A stretch of 20,985 bases of DNA, from positions 1-20,985 of the forward strand of contig JAAFHJ010000027.1 of assembly GCA_013298325.1 (NCBI GenBank), in the 5' to 3' direction. Below, in pieces: positions 1 to 6,290 of this stretch (positions are counted from its first letter, which is position 1; each line of letters opens with the position of its first letter). The notes beneath the pieces were generated by a model. It did no database searches, was not told the DNA's origin, and was given only the letters and a program-made list of their open reading frames with translations. The stretch comes from Myxococcales bacterium (GTDB taxonomy: Bacteria; Myxococcota_A; Polyangia; Polyangiales; Polyangiaceae). The translations under genes and the position numbers were made by a program.

Positions 1-1
1 C

Positions 2-41
2 TTGCGAGTCGGGCACCGGGATCCTATCGTCTGTTGACGAT
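2..41 (+). promoter_or_regulatory. Putative arsR promoter and overlapping ArsR operator dyad
   Basis: TTGCGA at 2-7 and TATCGT at 25-30, 17 bases apart, resemble a sigma-70 type -35/-10 pair and would start transcription near 37. A perfect 6-bp inverted repeat, ATCGTC (26-31) and GACGAT (36-41) around TGTT, overlaps the -10 box and the first bases of arsR. ArsR repressors usually bind dyads over their own promoter, so this is a reasonable autoregulatory site. No Shine-Dalgarno sequence precedes the ATG at 40, which fits a leaderless or nearly leaderless transcript. The match to promoter consensus is weak and the window begins only 39 bases upstream, so the real promoter may lie outside. Confidence 0.3.
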
Positions 42-387
42 GAATCAACCCGAAGGCGCCTGCTGCCCACCTGCGGATCCGCTTCCGCACGCGCCCGATC
101 TTCGCCCCGTCGAGGGGGCCGAAGCGGACGACGAGCTTGCCCAGCTCGCCAAGGCGCTCGGCCACCCCGCGCGCGTGAAAATCCTGCGCTTCCTTACCGC
201 AAAAAATGCCTGCATTTGCGGCGATATTGTCCAAGAAATCCAGCTCGCTCAGTCGACGGTGTCCCAGCATCTCAAGGTGCTCAAGGAGGCGGGGCTCGTG
301 CGTGGCGAAATCGACGGCCCGCGGGTTTGTTACTGCATTGAGCCACGCGTGCTGCGGCGCCTCAAGGCGCTCGTAGGGGCGCTATGA
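40..387 (+). CDS. arsR: ArsR/SmtB-family arsenic-responsive transcriptional repressor
   Basis: A 115-residue winged helix-turn-helix protein. The core runs from about residue 32 to 105: the GHPARVKIL stretch (41-49), the recognition helix around STVSQHLKVL (72-81), and the wing around residues 85-100. Cys58 and Cys60 (CICGD) sit where the arsenite-binding CVC pair of ArsR proteins lies. Further cysteine pairs occur at 8-9 and at 97/99 (CYC), so several trivalent-arsenic binding arrangements are possible. In this family, arsenite binding releases the repressor from its operator. The stop overlaps the start of the acr3 gene as ATGA, so the two are translationally coupled and this is the first gene of the operon. 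I chose the ATG at 40; an in-frame TTG at 34 is the alternative. The family call is secure; arsenic as the signal follows from the neighbours. Confidence 0.95.
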   Translation: MNQPEGACCPPADPLPHAPDLRPVEGAEADDELAQLAKALGHPARVKILRFLTAKNACICGDIVQEIQLAQSTVSQHLKVLKEAGLVRGEIDGPRVCYCIEPRVLRRLKALVGAL

Positions 388-1451
388 GCGCTTCATCGCA
401 TCGTCTTTCTACGATTGGAAAGCTCCCGTTCCTGGATCGCTTTCTGACGCTCTGGATCTTCCTCGCGATGGGGCTCGGGGTGCTCCTCGGCGTGTATGTG
501 CCGAGCTTCGCGACCGGCCTCTCGCACCTTCGCGTCGGCTCGACGTCGCTCCCTATCGCCATCGGCCTCATGCTGATGATGTACCCGCCGCTCGCGAAGG
601 TCCGCTACGAGGAATTGGGGAAGATCTTTCGCAATACACGGATCTTTGCGCTTTCACTCTTGCTGAACTGGGTCCTCGCCCCATCGCTGATGTTTGCGCT
701 CGCGGTCGTCTTCCTTCGCGACAAACCCGACTACATGACCGGGCTGATTCTCGTCGGCATTTCCCCGTGCGTCGCGATGGTCCTTGTATGGAATTCCCTC
801 GCAAAAGGGGACCCGGAAATGTGCGCGGGACTCGTCGCCTTCAATTCTCTTTTTCAGGTCCTCTTCTTCCCGGTCTACGCCTACCTCTTTGCCACCGTCC
901 TCCCGAAGCTGCTTGGCCTCCATGGGGTGGCGCTCACCGTCGGTGTGGGCGACGTTGCGAAGACGGTCGCCCTCTATCTCGGCGTCCCCTTCGCCGCAGG
1001 CTTCCTCTCGCGGACCCTCCTCATCCGCGCCAAGGGGCGCGCCTGGTTTGAGGCGGTCTACGCGCCGAAGATCGGGCCCATTACCCTGATTTTTCTGCTT
1101 TTTACGATCGTGGTGATGTTCTCCCTCAAGGGGGCGACCCTCGTCGCGCTCCCCGGGGACGTCCTCCGCATCGCGGCGCCGCTGCTCGCCTACTTCGTCG
1201 TGATGTTCCTCGGAACGTTCCTCGTCGCGAAGAAAGTCGGCGCGAATTACGCCGAGTCGGCGACCCTCTCCTTCACCGCCGCCTCCAACAACTTTGAGCT
1301 CGCCATCGCCGTCGCCATTGCGAGTTTCGGGCTCGAAAGTGGAGCCGCGCTCGCCGCCGTGATCGGGCCGCTTGTCGAAGTACCGGTATTGATTGGACTC
1401 GTGAACGTCGCCCTTTGGATTCAGAAACGTTATTTCGCTGCCGTCGCTTGA
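384..1451 (+). CDS. acr3: Acr3-family arsenite efflux permease
   Basis: A 355-residue, very hydrophobic protein with about ten membrane helices, the normal length for bacterial Acr3 (bile acid/sodium symporter superfamily). It exports trivalent arsenite across the inner membrane, driven by the proton gradient. The hallmark helix-4 motif is present: Cys129 followed by VAMVLVWNSLAKGD, with the cysteine known to be essential in this family. The conserved glutamate near the C-terminus is also present in GPLVEVPVLIG (Glu332), as is the SFTAASNNFELAIA segment (residues 297-310). The start overlaps the arsR stop by four bases, and the arsC-fusion gene begins 12 bases after its stop. This is Acr3, not the unrelated ArsB permease. 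No sign of damage. Confidence 0.96.
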   Translation: MSASSHRLSTIGKLPFLDRFLTLWIFLAMGLGVLLGVYVPSFATGLSHLRVGSTSLPIAIGLMLMMYPPLAKVRYEELGKIFRNTRIFALSLLLNWVLAPSLMFALAVVFLRDKPDYMTGLILVGISPCVAMVLVWNSLAKGDPEMCAGLVAFNSLFQVLFFPVYAYLFATVLPKLLGLHGVALTVGVGDVAKTVALYLGVPFAAGFLSRTLLIRAKGRAWFEAVYAPKIGPITLIFLLFTIVVMFSLKGATLVALPGDVLRIAAPLLAYFVVMFLGTFLVAKKVGANYAESATLSFTAASNNFELAIAVAIASFGLESGAALAAVIGPLVEVPVLIGLVNVALWIQKRYFAAVA

Positions 1452-1463
1452 GGGGACCCGTTT

Positions 1464-2348
1464 ATGAATGAAACAGGGACGATTCTCTTTCTCTGTGTGG
1501 CAAACTCCGCACGAAGCCAAATGGCGGAAGCGCTCGCTCGTGCGCGCTTTGCGAAACGCTTTCCCGGCTGGCGCGTGGCTAGCGCGGGGAGCGCACCAAA
1601 GCCGATTCATCCGCTCGCGGTGGAGGCGCTCGCCGAGGTCGGGCTCGCCGCGGTCGATGGCGCTTCTCGATCGGTCGAAGATGTGATCCGCGAGGGGGCT
1701 GTTCGCGGCGATGCGCCGATTCGTCTCGTGATCACGCTGTGCGCCGAGGAAGTGTGCCCGGTTGCCCTCGCTGGCGTTGCGCGCCTCCACTGGCCGATCG
1801 CCGATCCTGCGGCCGGTCCTGAAGCGCTCCTTGAGCGCTTTCGCGCGGCGAGGGACCAGCTCGATGGCCGCTTGGCAACCCTCGAAGCGCTCTTTGATTT
1901 GCCAGAAGGGCCTTCACCTACCGAGTTTCATGCGAGCGTCCGCGTGCGCGATCTCGCGGCGAGTACGCGCTTTTATGCGTGGCTCTTGGGCGTCCGCCCC
2001 CGCGAATGGACCCACCGGTATTCGACCTTCGCCGGCGGGCCGCTCACGACGAACTTTGTCGTCGTCGTCGCCGACGGGAAAGAACTCCATCACGACACGC
2101 TCTACCACCTCGGGATCGGCGTCGCCGACCGTGCCGCCGTCGTCGCCGCGTGGTCCCACGCGGAGGCCGCCGGCATCCCGGTGGTAAAACCGCCCCGCAC
2201 CACCTGGCGGGGGACCCCACTCCACGAACTATGGCTGGAAGATCCCGACGGGACCCTCATCGAGGTTTATGCCCGTTTGACCCCCGAAGAACTGTCTCAG
2301 ATGCCCGCCGACCAAGAGCCGATCTTCCTCCCCAAGAACCTCCCATGA
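1464..2348 (+). CDS. arsC: Fused arsenate reductase (LMW phosphatase fold) and VOC/glyoxalase-fold domain protein
   Basis: A 294-residue two-domain protein. Residues 1-145 are a low-molecular-weight phosphatase-type arsenate reductase. They contain the P-loop Cys11-X5-Arg17 (CVANSAR), a second cysteine pair Cys93 and Cys98 that fits the thioredoxin-coupled relay of Staphylococcus-type ArsC, and the general-acid aspartate in WPIADPA (Asp114). It would reduce arsenate to arsenite for export by Acr3. Residues 153-272 form a vicinal-oxygen-chelate domain. His156, His215 and Glu267 are in the expected metal-ligand positions, and WLEDPDG (257-263) is typical of ArsI/CadI-like members. ArsI C-As lyases carry an adjacent cysteine pair before WVEDPDG; here that stretch reads TTWRGTPLHEL with no cysteine. 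Methylarsenite demethylation is therefore doubtful and the role of the second domain is open. GAGGGGA about eight bases upstream serves as ribosome-binding site. Confidence 0.88.
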   Translation: MNETGTILFLCVANSARSQMAEALARARFAKRFPGWRVASAGSAPKPIHPLAVEALAEVGLAAVDGASRSVEDVIREGAVRGDAPIRLVITLCAEEVCPVALAGVARLHWPIADPAAGPEALLERFRAARDQLDGRLATLEALFDLPEGPSPTEFHASVRVRDLAASTRFYAWLLGVRPREWTHRYSTFAGGPLTTNFVVVVADGKELHHDTLYHLGIGVADRAAVVAAWSHAEAAGIPVVKPPRTTWRGTPLHELWLEDPDGTLIEVYARLTPEELSQMPADQEPIFLPKNLP

Positions 2349-2996
2349 GCATCGACTACGGAACCCCACCGCCCCTCCCGATCCCCGTCTTTCCGCCGCT
2401 GGAACTGCGCACCGATCCTCCCAAAATACTGATCCTTGCGCGAGCGCTCCTACAGTCGACTCCTCGCGGAAGAGGCGGGGCGAATCTTGGTGGGTCTCGG
2501 CTGCGAGGTGCGATTTTTTGACCCACGCCTCCTCCCGATCAAAGCGCCCGAGTTCGACAATCATCCCGAGGTCCTTCGCCTTCGGGAGCTATCTCTATGG
2601 TCCGAGGGGCAGGTATGGTCCTGCCCGGAGATGCACGGGGCGATCACCGGCGTGTTCAAGAATCAAATCGACTGGATCCCACTTCCAGCCGGCGCAGTAC
2701 GCCCCACCCAGGGGCGGACCCTCGCCGTCATGCAGGTGAGCGGTGGTTCTCAGTCCTTCAACGTCGTCAACACGCTCCGGCTCCTCGGCCGCTGGATGCG
2801 CATGCTCACGATCCCGAATCAATCGTCGGTTCCGAAGGCCTACGACGAATTTTACGAAGACGGAACGATGAAGGATTCGCCCTACCGGGATCGCCTCGTC
2901 GACGTCATGGAAGAACTGTACAAGTTCACGATTCTTACGCGTGACTTTCGCGATTTCCTCGTCGACCGCTACAGCGAGCGCCGCGAAGCCCGGTGA
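2345..2996 (+). pseudogene. arsH: ArsH-type NADPH-dependent FMN reductase, frameshifted near the N-terminus
   Basis: The start overlaps the previous stop as ATGA. The first frame reads MSIDYGTPPPLP through KILIL (to about 2437). It then runs out of frame into a stop at 2519-2521. The expected continuation resumes in another frame from about 2436 as LRERSYSRLLAEEAGR and is intact to the C-terminus, including GAITGVFKNQIDW and GGSQSFNVVNTLR. ArsH has a flavin-phosphate motif of the form YGSLRERSYS; the Y-G-S part is missing at the junction. An 11-base deletion explains both the missing residues and the frameshift. ArsH oxidises trivalent organoarsenicals or acts as a flavin reductase in arsenic resistance. 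Initiation at the TTG at 2436 could give a 186-residue fragment without the first beta strand, which is unlikely to bind FMN well. A sequencing error is the alternative to a real mutation. Confidence 0.85.
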
Positions 2997-3021
2997 ACCG
3001 TCGCTGACCGACCGGACCGCC

Positions 3022-3528
3022 TCAACGCGGAGGCTGCTGTTGGGGGGCCGGCGGAAAAAGTGGAGGAAACGGAGGCAGTTGCCAACCGGGGATCCCCCAG
3101 GCCGGTTGCTGCGGTTGGCCCGGTTGGCCGTAGCCCGGTTGGCCCGGTTGGCCGTAGCCCGGTTGGCCCGGCTGGCCGTAGGCCGGTTGGCCCGGCTGGC
3201 CGTAGCCCGGCTGGCCGTAGTTGGGCTGGCCCGGTTGGCCGTAGTTGGGCTGGCCCGGTTGGCCGTAGCCCGGTTGGCCGTAGTTCGGTTGGCGCCAGGC
3301 GGCGGCTGGGGAGACGGCCGGTGGGGCGCTCAGCATCCGTGCCCGTCGGCAGGTGCCGCCGAGCTGGGTGGGCGGGCAGTAGGAGACGCTGTCCGAGGAA
3401 AACGTGTGTGAATACACGGTCCACGACTCGCCGGTCTGCGGGTTCTGCCGGGAGAATTTCACGTTCGTGCAGCCGGTGGCGAGGACGGCGACGGCAAGAG
3501 CGGCAAGGGTCTTCCACGAAGGTTTCAT
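3022..3528 (-). CDS. Lipoprotein with YGQPG-repeat, proline/glutamine-rich tail
   Basis: 168 residues starting at MKPSWKTLAALAVAVLATGC, a lipoprotein signal with lipobox ATGC and lipidated Cys20. GGAGG lies just upstream of the ATG (complement of 3531-3537), which favours this start over the in-frame one 14 codons earlier. Residues 21-65 form a small region with two cysteines (51 and 60) that could be disulfide-bonded. Residues 82-139 contain eight YGQP units, mostly in an eight-residue Y-G-Q-P-G-Q-P-x pattern. The end (140-168) is rich in proline and glutamine. Likely anchored in the outer or inner membrane, with the repeat acting as a flexible surface tether or linker; no function can be assigned. 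Its stop lies 25 bases from the end of arsH, which converges on it. Confidence 0.8.
   Translation of the reverse strand: MKPSWKTLAALAVAVLATGCTNVKFSRQNPQTGESWTVYSHTFSSDSVSYCPPTQLGGTCRRARMLSAPPAVSPAAAWRQPNYGQPGYGQPGQPNYGQPGQPNYGQPGYGQPGQPAYGQPGQPGYGQPGQPGYGQPGQPQQPAWGIPGWQLPPFPPLFPPAPQQQPPR
3112..3285 (-). repeat. In-gene 24-bp tandem repeat coding for YGQPGQPx units
   Basis: The coding strand repeats a roughly 24-base unit, seen on the plus strand as variants of CGGTTGGCCCGGTTGGCCGT. Some units are shortened to 18 bases (YGQPGx). Everything stays in frame within the lipoprotein at 3022-3528. Because of the near-identity of units, copy number may vary between strains and may be mis-assembled from short reads. 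Confidence 0.8.
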
Positions 3529-3604
3529 TGGCCCCTCCAATCGTTGGTCTCCCGCCGGCGAGCCGGCCACGCGTTAGACGGCGCGGAGTTCTCAGCAAAC
3601 GCGT

Positions 3605-3820
3605 TCAATTCGGCTTCTCGTAGCAAACGGCGTCATTCGGACCACCTTCGCAAACGAGGATTGCCGTGCCATCCCAGGACTTTTTCAAGAAGATGGTTCG
3701 CCCCGGCGACGGGAACTGGGCCCCCTGCGCCGACTCCGGATCGTGAAGCGAAGAGGCACATCCGCCGCTCGCGAACGCGAGGAGGAGGAGCGGGAATGCA
3801 ACGCGGGCGAGCAAAACCAT
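3605..3820 (-). CDS. Small putative lipoprotein, function unknown
   Basis: 71 residues. The hydrophobic N-terminus (about residues 3-16) ends in the lipobox-like SGGC at Cys21, so the mature protein would be a lipid-anchored peptide of about 51 residues. Two further cysteines (57 and 66) in the C-terminal part, AILVCEGG and DAVCYEKPN, could form a disulfide. It lies upstream of, and on the same strand as, the YGQPG lipoprotein, with 76 bases between them; both have a short cysteine-pair region after the signal and may be cotranscribed. The ribosome-binding site is weak. Its length makes the call less certain than its neighbours, but the signal sequence and stop context look genuine. Confidence 0.6.
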   Translation of the reverse strand: MVLLARVAFPLLLLAFASGGCASSLHDPESAQGAQFPSPGRTIFLKKSWDGTAILVCEGGPNDAVCYEKPN

Positions 3821-3956
3821 CGCCGCCGTTGGTTACCAGATTCGGTGAACGGCGCCAGGTGCACGCGCCGAACGAATTCGCGGGCGATCACCCGCTCCCC
3901 GCGAAACCGGCGAAAGCGGGTCGAACCTCTTCGCCAGGTGGGGTAAAAGCGCCCCC

Positions 3957-5168
3957 ATGCCGACCACCTTCGCCGCTCGCCTCTCCGTGGTCGCCCCCAG
4001 CGCGACGCTCGCCGTCAACGCACGGGCCGCCGAGCTCCGCAGCCGCGGCATCGATGTGGTCGCTTTTGGCGTTGGCGAGCCCGATTTTGAGCCGCCCGCG
4101 TTCGTCCTCCAGGCGGCCAAAGACGCCATCGACGCCGGCTGTTCCAAATACACCGCCGTCACCGGGATCGCGCCGCTCAAGAAGGCGATCGCCGACGATT
4201 GCCTCCGCCGCCGCGGCCACCGCCCGAACGAGAGCCAGATCACCGTCTCCGTCGGCGCGAAGCACGTGCTCTTCAACCTCGCCATCGCGCTTTACGAGCC
4301 GGGCGACGAGGTGATCCTCCCGAAGCCGGCGTGGGTCAGCTACCCGGAACAGGTGCGAATGATGGGGGGGACGCCGGTCCTCGTCGACACGCGTGCCGAA
4401 GACGGTTTCCGGCTCACCGCCGAGCAATTGAAGGGGGCGCTCTCGCCGAAGACGAAAGCGATTGTGATCTGTTCCCCGTCGAACCCGACCGGGACCGGGT
4501 ACACGCGAGACGAGTGGCTTCAACTTCTTGAAGTCGTTCGTACTTCTGATTGCTGGCTCATCGTCGATGAGATCTACGCGAGCCTCGTCTATGACGGTTT
4601 CGTCGCCGAGAGCCCCTACACACTTGCTCCGGATCTTCGCGATCGGATCGTCGTCGTGGACGGCGTTTCCAAGTCCCACGCAATGACCGGCTGGCGCATC
4701 GGTTGGAGTATTTCTCCGCAGCCGCTCGCCAGCGCGCTTGATGTCGTCCAGGGGCAGAGCACGACGAACGCGACCGCCGTCGCCCAGCACGCCGCCGTCG
4801 CCGCGCTCAACGGCCCCCGCGAGGCGCTCGAAGAGATGCGGAAGACCTTCGAAGGGCGCCGCAACCTCCTCTGTGACGGCCTCGCCGCCATCCCCGGCAT
4901 CGCCTGCCGCCGCCCGGAAGGGGCCTTCTACGCCTTCGCCGATGTGCGCGGTCTTCTTGGCAAATCGTACACGACCGACGGCGGTGACGTCCTCCTCGCC
5001 GACGACGACGCCGTGGTGAAGTACCTCCTCGACGTCGCCCACGTCGCCGTCGTGCCGGGGAGCGCCTTCTATGCACCTGGATTCGTTCGCTTTAGCTACG
5101 CGACGAGCGATGCACGCATCCGCGAAGGGCTCACCCGCATTGAGCGGGCCGTCGCCGCACTCCACTGA
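3957..5168 (+). CDS. Class I pyridoxal-phosphate aminotransferase (aspartate/prephenate aminotransferase group)
   Basis: 403 residues, full length for a fold-type I aminotransferase. Visible signatures: GVGEPDF (38-44) at the substrate-binding end, SPSNPTG (173-179) with the PLP-contacting Asn176, Asp204 in LIVDEIY, the Schiff-base lysine Lys239 in SKSHAMTGWRIGW, and the carboxylate-binding arginine in FVRFSYA near the C-terminus. The SKSxAMTGWR form and overall pattern match the AspC group Ib (Thermus-type aspartate aminotransferases, some of which act on prephenate). The reaction is amino transfer between aspartate or another amino acid and 2-oxoglutarate in the cytoplasm. The start at 3957 is preceded by AGGTGGGG. 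The gene stands alone and converges with the permease pair 12 bases downstream. The exact substrate cannot be read from the sequence. Confidence 0.92.
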   Translation: MPTTFAARLSVVAPSATLAVNARAAELRSRGIDVVAFGVGEPDFEPPAFVLQAAKDAIDAGCSKYTAVTGIAPLKKAIADDCLRRRGHRPNESQITVSVGAKHVLFNLAIALYEPGDEVILPKPAWVSYPEQVRMMGGTPVLVDTRAEDGFRLTAEQLKGALSPKTKAIVICSPSNPTGTGYTRDEWLQLLEVVRTSDCWLIVDEIYASLVYDGFVAESPYTLAPDLRDRIVVVDGVSKSHAMTGWRIGWSISPQPLASALDVVQGQSTTNATAVAQHAAVAALNGPREALEEMRKTFEGRRNLLCDGLAAIPGIACRRPEGAFYAFADVRGLLGKSYTTDGGDVLLADDDAVVKYLLDVAHVAVVPGSAFYAPGFVRFSYATSDARIREGLTRIERAVAALH

Positions 5169-5180
5169 GCCGCCTCGCCG

Positions 5181-6290
5181 TTAAACGCGCGGCGCCGCTT
5201 GGAAAATCGCGCTCTCGCGCTCGCCGCCGGAGGCGTTCTCCGATGCGGCGCGGGGGTGCGCGTCGTCCGCGTCCCGTTCGTCGCCGCCGGCGACCGAGCG
5301 ATGGGGGTCGAGGGCGTCACGGAGCGCCTCGCCGAGGAGGTTCTGGCTGATGACGGTCACGAAGAGGAGCGCCCCCGGGAAGGCGAAGAGCCACCAGGCG
5401 TGGCCATCATCGCGAAGACCGGCCATGACCTTCCCCCACGTCGGCGCCGAGCTCGGCAGACCAAACCCGAGAAAGTCGCAACTCGCCTCAACAAGAATGG
5501 TGGAGGAGAGGGCAAAGGTGCCGGCAACAATCGCCTGAGCACGCGCGTTGGGGAAGACGTGCCTGGCCAAAATACGGAGCGGGGAGGCACCAAGCGCGCG
5601 GGCGGCCAGAATGTAGTCCTGCGTGGAAACGCGGATCACTTCTGCGCGTACCAATCGAGTCACCTCCGTCCAGCGCGTGAGACTCAATGCGATCACAAGC
5701 GCGGCGACGCTCGGTCGCGCTACCAATGCGAGGATCGCCAACACGAGAACGACGGCAGGAAACGCCGTGAGCGTCTCGACGAGACGTGCGACGATCAAAT
5801 CGAGCAATCCACCAAAATAGCCTGCAAGTGCGCCAGCTAGTGTACCAAGTACAACGAGCAGAGCGACGCACACAAAGGCGAGACCGAGGACCGTCCGAGT
5901 GCCGTGTACGACCTGTGCGAACACATCACGGCCCTGCGCATCGGTCCCAAAGGGGTGCTCGCGATTCGGCGGTTTGAGCCGTTGATCGGTCTCCACGTAG
6001 GGGCCGTGATGGACCGGCGGCCAGAGGGCAAATTCGTAGCTTGTACGCTTCTCTTCTTCGGTCTCCATCACAAGCGTCGCAGGTTCTGTGACGTTTGCAA
6101 AAAAGAAGGTCTCCCCGTGGTGGACGCCGACGATCGGCAGGTCTGCCGCGAAGAAATCAGCAAACGTCCCGAGCCACAAAAGGACCGCGATCGCCGCCGC
6201 ACCGAAGCGCGCGAGGCGCCTCCGAGCGAGGATCGAAAGCGCCCGACGGAAGCTCCCGCGGGGGCCGGTGAGCGGCTTGGCCGGGCTCAT
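5181..6290 (-). CDS. ABC transporter permease, DppC/OppC (YejE-like) type
   Basis: 369 residues from the ATG at 6290, which overlaps the stop of the upstream permease as ATGA. One membrane helix (about 28-50) is followed by a periplasmic stretch and the OppC-family signature HPFGTDAQGRDVFAQVVHG (112-130). Helices then follow at roughly 133-158, 164-190, 195-208, 255-275 and 300-325. The cytoplasmic coupling (EAA) loop is DYILAARALGASPLRIL (225-241). FLGFGLPSSAPTWG (273-286) is the conserved late periplasmic loop. The stretch between helix 1 and HPFGTD is long, with LWPPVHHGPY, as in the YejE group rather than short DppC proteins. It should pair with the 6287-7903 product to import peptides or similar compounds. 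The tail after residue 330 is charged and probably disordered. Confidence 0.92.
   Translation of the reverse strand: MSPAKPLTGPRGSFRRALSILARRRLARFGAAAIAVLLWLGTFADFFAADLPIVGVHHGETFFFANVTEPATLVMETEEEKRTSYEFALWPPVHHGPYVETDQRLKPPNREHPFGTDAQGRDVFAQVVHGTRTVLGLAFVCVALLVVLGTLAGALAGYFGGLLDLIVARLVETLTAFPAVVLVLAILALVARPSVAALVIALSLTRWTEVTRLVRAEVIRVSTQDYILAARALGASPLRILARHVFPNARAQAIVAGTFALSSTILVEASCDFLGFGLPSSAPTWGKVMAGLRDDGHAWWLFAFPGALLFVTVISQNLLGEALRDALDPHRSVAGGDERDADDAHPRAASENASGGERESAIFQAAPRV

Noticed and set aside
654..1790. 378-codon open frame on the minus strand
   Set aside because: It is antisense to acr3 and the arsC fusion, with highly charged composition and no signature.
2941..3623. Plus-strand frames rich in repeated LARLAV or GRSPVGP units
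   Set aside because: These are reverse-strand readings of the YGQPG repeat; the minus-strand product has a lipoprotein signal and a good ribosome-binding site.
3888..5165. 425-codon open frame on the minus strand
   Set aside because: It is antisense to the aminotransferase gene, which has every expected PLP motif; no ribosome-binding site or recognisable domain.
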